Below, in pieces: positions 22,609 through 38,739 of a DNA stretch of 64,000 nt. Position numbers and translations under genes: made by a program. The stretch comes from Ceratobasidium sp. AG-K. Taxonomy: Eukaryota; Basidiomycota; Agaricomycetes; Cantharellales; Ceratobasidiaceae. The notes beneath the pieces were generated by a model. It was given only the letters and a program-made list of their open reading frames with translations, was not told the origin of the DNA and did not search any database. The stretch lies in NCBI GenBank assembly GCA_037039685.1, contig JAWNGF010000004.1, positions 2,604,001-2,668,000 on the forward strand, read 5' to 3'. Each line of letters starts with the position of its first letter. The first letter of the stretch is position 1.

Positions 22609-24968
22609 TTTCCCGTCTTGCTTTCCCGTTTGAGCGTACATCCACCTAATTGCTCTCGGTTCTATGGTTCTATGCCGACTGCATGCCCTACCCGCTCGCC
22701 TTCCTTATAATCACTTATGATACTATTTATCCTGGTTTTGTGCCTTGAGCTGTATCGCCAGTCGGTGTACTTGTTCTAGGCGCCTGTGCGTCCTATGTTG
22801 TCTCGTGTACTCTCTGTTATGGTGGCACTCTTTTGTTTTCATGTTTTGTCGTACATTCTGTCGTCTGGGCTCTTCATTTGTATTTTTCGTGCACGGTTTT
22901 GTTCAATCGATTTCTGTTCCAGTAATAACCGCGAGTGGCAAGTTAAGCAAACATGGCTGTCGAACCTTCCATGGTGTTGGAATGAATGCAAGGAACTGAC
23001 GTGGGTAGTATACAAAACGTTAAACTGCCTACCCTCGTTCCCGGCCAGATTTTTCACGCTCCAGCCCCCCTTTCACTCGACTAGGAGCGCGGCCTGTCCC
23101 GCGCCAGAGCACCCCAATCTCGACGACTGAATTGGGAGCGGGCGTAGAGCATGTAACGGCCGTGAGGGCCAGACTGTTAGCCTGTGATTTACCTAGATCA
23201 ACTCGTCCATGCAGTCAAATGGTTCATCTGCATTCAACCACCTTAGCAATTCCGACACGGTACCAGTTACTCCCACACCTCCTTCCTCTTTACTCGACCA
23301 CCACGTTGCACGATTCATCTCATCGCGAGCCCCTAAAGATCCATCGTGGCCCTTGATTCGGCTGGACCGGCCGGGAAGATCATCTTGAGAAACACGGCGA
23401 GTGTTCTGCTTGCGTCGGCGTTAGTTTGGACCTTGTGATACCTCGAAGTGCGGTCCCGTGTTGCGCGGAAACGATCCCCAAAAAGGAAGGTGTTCCGCGT
23501 CATACTGGTGTGTCATTGGCCAGTCGCATGTGGCGCATTTGTTTCGTGTCGTGTGCCTTCCGACTTGTTCCCCGTTAGGCTGTGTACGTGAACGTGATTA
23601 TGTCGTTGCCGGCCAACTTTCCCAGGCGACGCCCGACTCTGTTGGTGGCGAAATGAAATATGCGGTGCCCCGCTTGTGTCGTAAATGGGGAATTTCTGCG
23701 TAGAGGCGGGATCAGAACGGGCGAGCTCGGCTGCGAATGTCTTCCTAAGTCCTCGGAGGGCGCTCGCTTGTAACAATCAGGCGCACGGTCAACCTGGTTC
23801 GCTTGATATCGGAATGAAGACTCGAGTATAGAATTCTTATTTCACGGTGGCTAGCCAACCCAGTGACAACGGACAAGAAAGATCGATCATATATGATCTA
23901 GATGACTGCCGATCCGTTTCGTAATACTCAATATACTCAATTAACCGGTCCAGGCAAATTCGAAGGCGGCGACGTCAGAACAAGGGATAAGTTTGAGTTT
24001 TTGCCGGGCTAGTCGTCGGCTAAATCGTTTGTGCTAGATGGTGGCTGAACAGAGCTTTGAGGGTGCGCACACGAATGGAATGCCGGGCAACGGGGGGATG
24101 CGATTCGGTGTATGACTTCACTATGAACGCATCTTCCCACCACTAATTATCGGCTAACTCGACGCTCCATCACGAAGTCGAAGTTGTCTATCATTATCCA
24201 CGCTGGCATAGTAGACATAATTGGGTTGCCTCGTCGACGAGCTCTAGGCCGACTCGCGCCTGGCCAGTGCCAAACGGAGAAATTGACGTCACGCTCGTGA
24301 TTTGGACCGATCAGGCATCAAAAGCCGGTATAGCCGTGCAGGGTGCCTGAGCAAGGGCTGAGCGAGCTTGTCTTGGCGGCTACACAACTCGAGATGTCAT
24401 TCGCACGTTGCCTGCCCGATGCATATGAGAAGAGTGGAGTCTAGCGGGATATTTGCGTGGCCGGGTTGAGTGGGCGTCAGTGGACGATTAAACCAGGGTG
24501 TTTCTTTTTCGTCCATGTGGGCGTTGGGGTTGGAAAAGCCAGTGGAGTGCGAGGTACAGGACTGGTACAGGCAACCACTCAGCTGGCTTTGATGTGCATG
24601 GTCCGCGATACTTTCCAAGGAGCATCGTCGTCATGGTCGTCGCGTGAGCGCATAGTCTCCATTATCTTAAAACTCAGCTTTCGAAAATCATTTTCCTTGA
24701 TCTTCACAGATTATCTATTTACAGTGGCGTCGGGCGTTGAGCATTCCGTACTTGCAGCAGGTTTTCCCGTTCGATGCAGGCCTTCCAACTAGGGTGGGTG
24801 GCTTCTCACCGCCCAGCTCAGAGGATGTAACGTGTGACAATCGAATTAGAGAAGTTCTAATAGGCCAGCCAAGAAGGGTTGAACAAAGCACTAGTTGATC
24901 TATCTTGTTCACCGCGTGATCTATTCAATAGATTTAGTCTAATGAATTGGCGTTCCATGAGGGCTAGA
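22609..24968. other. Gene-poor stretch, 2.4 kb
   Basis: Nothing supportable is seen apart from the 3' flanks of the FYVE gene and of GPI3. Base composition and lack of coding structure resemble 17.6-21.5 kb, as if one gene-poor block were interrupted by the FYVE gene. Confidence 0.4.
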
Positions 24969-26720
24969 TCATGGACGGGAGGGACTCACCCTCGAAAAAC
25001 GTTCGGAATTCCATTCATCGTCTTCGTCCAACACATCTAGTTGATCTCGAGGCAACCACCACTCCAAAAAGGCGAAAAAGAAACAATCAACGACCAAGAT
25101 AATCACGTAGATCGGACCCGCGAATACGCCCAGATCGTATGTCCTAATCGGGGATCAGTCGATCCATGTATGCATTCAAACAGAGTCCTTCCTACCTGCA
25201 CAATCGTTCCCAAAACGAGCGAGGTTCGCTCTCCGTCACCCAATCGTAGATCTTGTCTGTACGTTCGGCCACATCCGCCCAACTGTACATCTTTTTGATG
25301 CGTTCGTGCGCTTTTTGGGGATCATGCTTTCCTCGCGTGACAATGTCAATCGCTTCGCCGAGTGCCCGCGTAACATCTGTGCCTGGAGAGTGAGTGTATG
25401 TGAGGTGCTTTCAGTCGTGGTACTTGCCATCCTCTTCGGGCATAGCAAAAGATATCATGTCTTGGGGCAATACTTCGGGCACGCCTCCGACTCGGGTGCT
25501 AACCACGTATAGCCCAGTACAAGCCGCTTCGAGTAGGCCGATGCCAAACGCTTCGGTTAGGGACGTATTGAGGTAAATGTCGCCCTTGAGGAGTGTCTGG
25601 GCGGCGGTTAGACTCGGCCGATATAGAGTGATCGAGACTCACATCGTGAACCTGATCATGCCTCAGTGATCCTAATAGATGAATCCGGTCCTGCAGCATA
25701 TACCGCTCTCTCATTTGTAGCAGATTCGTCATCTTGGGCCCATCACCGCCTGAAACTTTGGTTAGCCCTCTACCACGACGGCATCTCGGAGCCATACCAA
25801 TCACAAAGTGCACATGCGGAAACTGGATGCACACGCGCGGAGCCGCAGCGACCAATAAATCCACGCCTTTCCGATAAGCAAGCCGAGATATAACCACAAT
25901 AGTAACTATACTGATTCAAGTTAAACCCGGCACAATGAATCGGCATGGATCAAACGTACTTTTGCGGCTTAAATCTCGGACTGTTCTCGGACCCGGCTTG
26001 AACTGTTCAGGCGAGATGGCGTTGGGAACAACAAAGAACCGAGCGTCGGTGGAATGCTGGATCACTTCCGGGACGGCGTTGGCACGCAGAATGGTATTTT
26101 CGCGGCTGTCGACGAGTTAGTCCAAGGCGCGCTTTTTGATGGATGGCGTGTACCCAGTATGTGAAACTCCAATTACCGCATCGACGCTTTTCAGTGCTCC
26201 AGCCAGGAGTTTGTTGGTCAGGATTCCTGTTGCATCGTCGAGACTGAACAAGCTGTGGTCTGTGAAAACCGTTCGAATGCCAGATGATGGGCGTGTAATA
26301 GGCCTTCATGGGCGAGCGAGCTTAGGCTACAAACAAGGTGAGTTTAATATATTGTATAGCCACAAATCCTTTGTTGCAACATACCTAGCGTGTCCATGGA
26401 CAATTTGTACCCTCTCTCGAAGCATGATCGTCCGGAAGTAGGGCAAGAAGGTGAGGAAGTTGGGCAGAGTCGCCGAAGAGGTCAGAACCACCAGAGGTAC
26501 ATAATAGACTTTGATACCAGGATTGAGCCATCGTACGCCATGCCGGTTTGGTGGATGTGAGTGTGTGATGATAATTACCTAGTCTAGCGAGGTCAAGATA
26601 CCGTGACCGGATACGAGCGTGGCAACGCACCTTGTGGCCTAATTTTTGAAGATATACACTCAACATGTATATGTGATTCTCTACTCCTCCGACATTTGGG
26701 TGAAAGAAATCACAGATCAT
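24969..26720 (-). CDS. GPI3: GPI N-acetylglucosaminyltransferase catalytic subunit (PIG-A/Gpi3)
   Basis: Nine exons on the minus strand (26720-26631, 26578-26385, 26320-26154, 26105-25960, 25905-25798, 25749-25643, 25596-25428, 25382-25196, 25143-24969) encode about 447 residues. The N-terminus ([15 protein letters not shown]) and [17 protein letters not shown], then [11 protein letters not shown] are the GT4 glycosyltransferase signature that binds UDP-GlcNAc. One membrane span (about residues 405-425) precedes an acidic tail. The enzyme makes GlcNAc-phosphatidylinositol, the first step of GPI anchors, on the ER. Intron 7 has a GC donor (GATG/GCAAGT). In exon 3 the frame slips by one base at about 26280, between HAHHL and IRTVF, where one G seems missing. 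Otherwise the family match is continuous. Confidence 0.93.
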
Positions 26721-27420
26721 TCTGAGAAGCTGTCAACAGCGGGACTCTGGTCGGACTATAGATCACATACGCGATTTTGAAGCCCATGTCGAACTATCTC
26801 ATAGCAGTTACACGACGCGCGGCGGGCTTGTCGGGTTGAGTAGATGCGTCGCGTGTTTTATGAGCGGAGAAGTAGCCACCCGAACGAGTCGTAATGAGAG
26901 AGGCGGAAGGTCAGGTGACTATGAGGACGTGGCTAGTCAGGTGATCGCAGGTGACTGAAATCCTGTGCTCAACGGCGATGGATGTACGGCGCGTGATGTT
27001 CGTAGGTTTGGTTTGCCAGATTGAAGATCGGCGCGACAACAGTTTTGTGACGACGGGGACCTATGGGTCGTGATCTGATTGCTTCATCGATGATGACGTC
27101 TGACTGGCACGGTCGTGCAGTAGCATACTGCGCATGTCGACCACAAGCGCTTGCGTCACTGCGGAACAATTATTGACTCGACACACAATTGTTGATGCAT
27201 GCTACGATCTTATTGGCCACCGTAGGGCTCCTCACGACATTGATTCTCATGAATCTTGGCATTCGGCTCTTGACAGTCAATCCGCAGTGCCGACTCTATT
27301 CCGTAACCTTTTGATGCTACTTCACCGACTTTGGCTCGGGCAGTCAAATAATGACCGCGCTGTGTTTAAAAGGAAGCTCTGCGCACCTGATAGTAACTCA
27401 GCTCTCATCTCACCTTCGCA
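26721..27420. other. Intergenic, 0.7 kb; shared promoter of GPI3 and DUF6593 copy D
   Basis: Divergent spacing. The last 150 bp resemble the sequence before copy E (for example gctctgcgcacctgatag against gcttgccggaagcctgctg), showing that the duplicated block began upstream of the ATG. No gene is seen. Confidence 0.45.
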
Positions 27421-28227
27421 ATGACAACGTATGTAACGCCCATTCAATCCGAGCCATTTATAGGCGCACTAACCGGATCTTGAACGAAGGCTTTTGTTAT
27501 CTCGGGACTCTCCCTCGAACACTCTTGTGACGCATATAGATGGTAGTGCCGCATACAATGTAAGCAGCTTACCCCGCAACACTGCATGACCCCTAAATTA
27601 CCGCGCATAGGTCAAGACCGATTTCAAGTGGAAAGATAGGGTCACGGTCATAACACGTCCAGATGGACACGAGGTCGCTCGGATCGAGTGGAAGACGTTC
27701 AGTGAAGAGATTCTGACGATGAACGGCGTGACAAGACCGCTCTCGAACCTTATGCCGCAAAGCAAGAAATTCATGAGCAGGTGAGCTTGAATCTCAGTAC
27801 GGCATGAACAACTCTGAGATCGACTGGCACAGTGATCGGTCGTTCAAGAACAGTGCAGGGGAGGAATTTCACTGGAAGATTGACGGAAAGCTGTATGTGA
27901 GTACGCGCGTCACTTATTTGTTGATTGAAAGGAGTTGACTGGTAGCTATGAATAGTGTGTGGCAGCGGCAAATGGTCTTTCGGTAGCGACATATTATCGG
28001 TCAAGCGGAGGTCTTGTCAAGGATAAAAAGCAAGCATCTATCGATATTTCCGAGGCGGTTGTCGATGAGCAGGACCTTTTCGTTGGTATGAACCTTCATG
28101 AGGCATGGAAAATGAGCGCTGACAGTCTTTACCAGTCACCTGCTTAATTATGGAGCACATCAGGCGCTATCGCGAGTCGATTCTAAAGTCTGGTGGCGGG
28201 TGGTATCTTACCGTCAACCCACCATAG
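27421..28227 (+). CDS. DUF6593 protein, copy D
   Basis: Exons 27421-27428, 27490-27559, 27611-27780, 27833-27896, 27956-28085 and 28136-28227 give 177 residues and keep the family plan, with an 8-nt first exon and the same phases. The sequence is far from copies A and C, but DUF6593 landmarks remain: LLLSRDSPSNTLVTHIDG, TVITRPDGHEVARIEW, MNGVTRPLS, FHWKIDGKLY, VATYYR, ASIDIS. The tail replaces the glycine-rich end with SGGGWYLTVNPP. It lies head-to-head with GPI3 and is half of a duplicated block with the adjacent kinase relic. The frame is fully open. Function unknown. Confidence 0.78.
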
Positions 28228-28654
28228 CGAGCGTTTCGATATTCGCTTTCTGGAATTGCGGTCCTTTAATAACTGCAGTATATATTAAGAGGAGGGGGTA
28301 ATACGCAAGCTGGCTAGTTCATTCCCAGACTTCCTTGGGCAGCGTATATGCTACAAGCAAGAAAGGGGGTAATGTTGTATTTACCTAGATAGGGTTCCCA
28401 GAACTATCAGTTCGCTGGAATATCATATGATATTTGGGGTGCTCGTTCAATTAATTACTATATTCCGCATCTCGTGCTCCGTGTCCTGCACGTTGGATTT
28501 AGTAAAGTTGTTGATTACTGTACTCGTCCAAGTTTCATTATGCGTCCAACACCCGTGAGTCACCTGCCCAGTGAACAACAGGCTGGGGCACCAACTCGGA
28601 CCTAAACATCTTCCTCAACATTTCGTGGGTTTCAGCGCGTTGACCTATCAAGGC
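28228..28654. other. Spacer between DUF6593 copy D and kinase relic
   Basis: AT-rich, with no coding signal. The C-terminal half of the kinase expected here by comparison with 30627-31181 cannot be found. Confidence 0.4.
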
Positions 28655-29141
28655 GGACACCTTGGGGTGGAGTGTTACAGTCGAGTATGGTCCCTGAAGG
28701 AGGGAAGTTACAAGCTTGACGTATGCGATAGTATCAAAGCCAAAGCTAATGACGGTAACAGATGGATAGACTAAACTACTGGCGCCTCTACGATCGTATG
28801 CTTCCTTCGCATTCTCAAAATCGTCAAGTCCTGTACAACCTGCGCCGTACACGTATAGATGATCCTTTCGGGGCGGCTTGTAGCTTGGGTGGCTGAGATA
28901 GATTTCCAGGGGTCATCCGCTCCAGCCGACACACGAGTATGCAGCCCTTTGATGCATTTAACGTCTGCAAATACGAACAATCTCGAAAGCTAGGTTGACT
29001 TCCCGGAATCCTGCGCATAACAATAAGTGAATCATCGATCGGGTAGAAGACTGGGTGCATACATCCACGTCAATCAAGTTGCTCATCAATGTGGTGACTT
29101 GACAGTGTAAACTTATTTTCTAAGTCTTTTACTGAGCCCAT
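28655..29141 (-). pseudogene. Truncated copy of the P-loop kinase at 30627-31609
   Basis: Reverse-strand sequence similar to the 5' half of the intact kinase includes the EAYDRRGA segment (cctctacgatcgtatgcttcc on the plus strand near 28786) and the YVKLVTSLLQGPYS segment. The ATG equivalent lies at 29141. The Walker A region is diverged past recognition, frames shift between exons, and everything after the PYSTVT segment is missing. It is a dead, truncated paralogue created with DUF6593 copy D by a segmental duplication. Confidence 0.7.
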
Positions 29142-29726
29142 GGTTTAGCCGAGGTGGTGTAATGGTAGTGGCTATGGGTGGATAATGTTCGCCATATGAG
29201 CCTCGTTGAGAACTCGATGACAACATCTTCACCAACTAAACTTTCTGTAATATCGCAATGAACAAGAAGATGGGGGGGCTAGTAGAGCGATCGTAATAGC
29301 TTAAATCCCAACTCTGGGTCCAAGTTTTGACATCAATGGTCACTAACGGAGTTTGTTGTTCAATGATGAACGTTAAAACTGTCTTGCAGGGTCGGCCTGC
29401 GAACATATCGATTATGACATAGTTTCCCGCCATCGACTATATCTCCTAGCGCGTAAATTGGCGTGTAAAGCGCTGCGCAGTATGTTGGATTCGCCGCATG
29501 AAGCTTAGCGAACGCTGCGCTTTCCTTGTCGTTATAGATCCCTGCAATACCTAGCCATAGTGGCCTTAGCGTTTGGACCTCTATGGAAATTCGTGGGGAT
29601 AACTCATATCTGTGACTCCCGACGTGCTTATCCGATCTGGGCTCGGGAAGTCGAATGATCGCTGTGTGATTGAAAGGAGCTTGCCGGAAGCCTGCTGTTA
29701 ACTCGTCTCTAACTGTACCTTTACAA
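29142..29726. other. Intergenic, 0.58 kb, upstream of DUF6593 copy E
   Basis: Part of the duplicated block. The tRNA-like string near 29150 (gaggtggtgtaatggtag) is shared with the flank of the intact kinase near 31615 and is not a tRNA. No gene is seen. Confidence 0.4.
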
Positions 29727-30515
29727 ATGACAACGTGTGTTGCACCCATTCAGACTGGGTTATTTGAGATAGGCGGCCGGGCTAACTCAAATCTAGACGC
29801 AGGCTTTTGCTATCTCAAGACTTCCCGACAAATAAACTCTTGACGCATACAGATGGTAGTGTTGTATACAATGCAAGTAGCTACCCCGCAATACTACATG
29901 GTCCCTGAATTCTCGTTATCGGGTATGACTGAAGACTAATTCCGAATGGAAGGACAGGGCGACGATAATAACCCATTCAGATGGACAGGAAGCTGCTCGG
30001 ATCGGTGGAAGACATTCAGTGAGGAGATTCTGACGATAAACGAACCTTATACCCCAAAGCAAGAAGTTCGTGAGCAGTGAGCTTGTATCGCGGTGCGGCA
30101 CAGATATCTCTAAGATCGACTGGCACAGCGATCGGTCGTTCAAGGACAGTGTGGGGGAGGATTCTCACTGGAAGACTGATGGCGAGTTGTGTGTAAATAT
30201 GGATTTCCTTTCTTCATTGACTGCGAGGCCGACTATGAGTAGTATGTAGCCGAAGCAACTGGTCTTTCAGTCGTGACATTTTATCGGTTGAATGGGATCT
30301 AGTTAGAAACAAAACGCAAGCATCTATCGATATTTCTGGGACGGTTAGCGACGAGCAAGGTCTTTTCGCCGGTACGAATTCTTGTAAGAGCAAGAAGTAT
30401 CAACGCTGACGACCTTTTCCCGGTCATTTGCTTATTTATGGGACGCATTAGCCTCTATCGCGAAACAATTTTGAAGTCTGGTGGGGGCTGGCATATTACA
30501 GTCAGCCCTCCATAG
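29727..30515 (+). pseudogene. DUF6593 relic, copy E
   Basis: A close paralogue of copy D along its whole length, starting ATGACAAC/gtg. The exon 2 donor has become GCAAGT; part of the exon 3 codons around ARIEW is lost (cggatcggtgg for cggatcgagtgg), shifting the frame to an early stop; and about 30 nt covering MNGVTRPLS are deleted. Later exons are recognisable (TGT/AGT AGC...) but also shifted. No full product is possible. Its neighbour kinase is intact, the reverse of the copy D block. Confidence 0.78.
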
Positions 30516-30626
30516 CGAGTGTTCAAACGATTATCAACTCGCTGGATTATATTTATGCCCAAGCTTTCCTTGTATTACGCAATTGTGATGATCCAGCTCG
30601 AACATTAGAACCGCAAGATTTTGGCT

Positions 30627-31609
30627 CTATGCATCGGGTTCGGTGATACTTTTGATTATCCGCGTGGGTTTCATCATATGTTCCAATACCCATAAACCGT
30701 CTGCAAGGTAAATCTTAGAGTGAAAATAGTCTCAAATGTATACGACTTACTGGGCATGTCGTTGTTTTCGGCGCGCCATAATGCTTCCTCTGGATCTTTT
30801 GTTACACCAGTGACGACATGTCTAGGGCGTTGTGATACACATAAGGCGTCCGAGGGCGAGCTACTAGCGAGCGAGAAGCACACCTTTCAACCAATCTACG
30901 CGTAGCCTCTGGCACATCAACTTCAACCAACCATCGCTCATCTAACGCCTCGGCGGCGGGCCTCCATTCTGGTGTATCAATGAAAGGATACAATCCTTCG
31001 ATAAGTATGATCCGGTGGGATGGTAGTATGGTCAATCCATTTGGCGCAGGATCTTTCAGCGCATGGTCGAACGTTGGCGCATAAAGGAGAGTGTCTTGAG
31101 ATGGGGGTGTTACAGCGGAGTATGGGCTTTGGCGGAGGGTCGTTACGAACTTGACGTATGAGGCAGCATCAAAGGTAAATGCTTTAACGGGGGTGAGTGG
31201 AAGGATTGTTGATTTGGTTTATCACTTACCGGCGCCTCTACGGTCGTATGCTTCCTGGACGTTATCGAACTTGTCGAGTTCAGCACGGCTGAGGTTGAGT
31301 AGAGCAGTGATTTCAGTGCAAGCTTCTAACCCAAGTAGGTAGGCCCAATACCTTAGGTGCCATCCATCCAAGCCCACAAAGACGGCCACTCCTTCCTGGA
31401 GGAGATTAAGCTTTTTGATGATCTTGAAAGCCAGAGTGGTCTTGCCGCTCGCTGGAATTCCACACATGCCAATAATGAGTCGTCGATCGGGAGGAAGACT
31501 GGGCGCATGTTCATGTCAATCAAGTCGCTGTATTGATGCGCGACTTGACAAGGTACCTTCCAAGTCTTTCATATAGGTAAGATACCAGTGAGTCTGCTAC
31601 TGCGTCCAT
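30627..31609 (-). CDS. P-loop kinase of the uridine kinase/Yfh7-like family
   Basis: Six exons on the minus strand (31609-31557, 31498-31352, 31288-31230, 31181-30884, 30821-30751, 30700-30627) close to 233 residues. A Walker A motif (GIPASGKTTLA) lies at residues about 30-40. It is followed by VGLDGWHLSRAELD (the DG-HL segment used for substrate binding in this superfamily), EAYDRRGA-FTFDA, a Walker B-like IILIEGLYPF, a lid helix (RRLVERHVVTGV) and a DMPNGLW segment. Relatives such as yeast Yfh7 are ATP-dependent small-molecule kinases of unsettled substrate. Nothing here names the substrate. It sits divergently 137 bp from PRP16 and tail-to-tail with DUF6593 copy E. Confidence 0.82.
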
Positions 31610-31746
31610 GGTGAAGATAGGGTAGTGTAACGGTCGTGGTAATGGTTGGGCAGCCTTCGTCATGCATGCGGGCCGCTTTGTCAGCCGCGCGCCTCGTTGG
31701 GAGCTCGACCACCACCTTCACGACTTAGGCTTTCACTAATACCGCA

Positions 31747-36746
<5,000 letters not shown>

Positions 36747-36898
36747 TTCGAAGGAATTGGACAACATGGCTGTGTAAACATAGAGTGAGGATCGTACATG
36801 TATGCGCGTTTGTTTGAGTAATTGCACATCGTTTCACCAGTATTTCCTCGTTGGTGTGCTCCTGCTCGCGACCTAGCCGCCAACATCGCTTTATAAGA

Positions 36899-37678
36899 CT
36901 AGTCGCCGCCGTCACCATCTCCACCACACCCACCATCGCCACCCCAACTTCCACCACCGCCCCCGTCCGAACTACCTGTGCCTGTACCTCGTTTTCGAAC
37001 ACCATCCGCCCGTGCGGGATTTCGGCCCCGGGAAACGTTCTCCATGATAACCCACGTAGCTGTTGATTTCAGCCAAGGTTTCATCCCAAGGGAAATAGAA
37101 TTCAACTCGCCGACTAGAGCATCCTGTAACTATCGTCCTTCGTCATGAATATTCAATTTTGATGTTCCAAGACTGGACCGTGAAATGGGCACTCCGCTGT
37201 GGTCAACTAGGGTTGTCCCAGCACCCGAGGAAACACATTTTCCCTTGTGGGTTCGATGATGACACGGTTAAACTAGAGCAACTCTACTCACACAAAGGCC
37301 GGTGCCTTTGAGCTTCCACTTGGGCTTTTTACCATACCTGGTCTCATAAATCCTCGACCTGGAGTTTGCACAAGCTTGTACGCCGCCTGCGGAAAACACG
37401 ATTCAGTGCCTCAACTTACTTGGTAAACCGTCCAGTTTTAGGTAGAACCCGTCCAAGAAGTCCCGTTTGGCCCTCAAGAGTATCTTCTGATTCTGTTCTC
37501 GGCTCCTGCCATTCTACCGTGGCAACCACGACTCCTTCACGTATTATCGATGTTGTGGATCGAGGCCATACCGAGGTGATGATCTGAAAGCAAACTAAGC
37601 ACCCGAGCTATTGTAATGTGGACAATCTATGTTATCACTTGCATCATAAACGGGTTCCCTTCCTTGATATAGTGTACA
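36899..37678 (-). pseudogene. DUF6593 relic, copy F
   Basis: On the minus strand the middle exon is still readable (TTSIIREGVVVATVEW, then RVLPKTGRFTK), followed by a KPKWKLKGTGLC exon and a last exon (TWVIMENV) with a long glycine-rich tail ending in a stop at 36899-36901. The donor before the last exon is GTCG/GCGAGT. The exon that should carry the LDIS-EG-LLDALV segment is frameshifted and stopped (IEYS, DEGR, DALV are in different frames), and the N-terminal exon is shortened. The reading frame cannot be restored by splicing alone, so I call it a relic. Confidence 0.65.
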
Positions 37679-38739
37679 TCGCCAAGAGCACGGGCCAACG
37701 ATCCCGAACCTGAAAAGATGGTGGCACAAGCCACCTAATGGAGAGGAACGTCCACTTACTCTTGAACCATGATAATCCACCAATAACGCCTATCGATAGC
37801 ACCTTGATAGAGTTGATATCGAGGAGATGCGAGCAGCTCAGGCAAGTCCGGGTCAGAAGCATAGCTATAACGTCGTTGCTCAATCGGGCTCCCGTTATGT
37901 TGCAATGACAGAACACTGCAACACTACACTCCGTGAGATGCAGGCCGAGCTTGACTCAGTAAAAGACGAAAAAGAGCATTGAACAAGGTGAAATGACATT
38001 CACTAGCGACAACATCAACAAAACCGGCTTTTGCTCCCGCATCCCCCCATCCATGTCCCTTCCTCCCGAGGGCTCCGGAGGACTCGGGTGGTATGTGAAA
38101 TCTCTCCCGGGGCCTCCAGAGACCTCGGCATATCAGCATATACTTTGGGAGAGCCCGGGAGGCCTAGGGAGAATAAGACATTCCTAGGAAGCAAAATCCG
38201 GGTTTGTAGATGAATAGCCAGCCTTCCTGGTGAACCGTCACGTGGGTCGGCAAACTGGGCTTCCAACGACTCTCCGTTTCCTAACCAAACGCCGGCTTCC
38301 CCAACTTATCGGCTTGGTTCAGTTATCCTCCATAAAGGTGCTAAGGCTACGGCTTTAGAAAACTAGGAACAGTCGAGCTCCAATCCCGATCTACGCTCAA
38401 GCAGTCAACGACGAAACTTAACGCTTCACTACCAGTCCACTATCATCAATGACGCGAACCTATCATTTAGGTCTTTATTAGAGATCAAGACACCGAATGA
38501 TCCCTTGAGTAAGAAGGTAAGTCATGGGGGTGCATGCATACGAGGGCAAACCCGGCGGGGATACAAAATGCGGGCGATACAGGGCGAATCTCATCCAATT
38601 CGCTCTTGAACAAGTATGCGTTGGCTGGGGTTTACATTCGCTTCTATTATAGCGACCTTGGGAAGTCAAGCTACAGCGTGATAAACACTCAGAGTTAGTT
38701 TGGTACCTACTCATGGAACCCCACTGTGCTCTAAAGCCA
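37679..38739. other. Intergenic, 1.06 kb
   Basis: No supported gene. At 38064-38166 there are several imperfect GC-rich inverted repeats built from CCTCGGG/CCCGAGG-like strings. The 3' part merges into the aldose epimerase pseudogene. Confidence 0.4.

Noticed and set aside
29140..29230. tRNA-like D-arm string (gaggtggtgtaatggtag)
   Set aside because: No anticodon arm or T-loop follows. The string is shared with the flank of the intact kinase near 31615, so it is part of the duplicated block.
38064..38166. Inverted repeats as a transposon end
   Set aside because: Short, imperfect and GC-rich; no paired terminal repeats or transposase frame within several kb.
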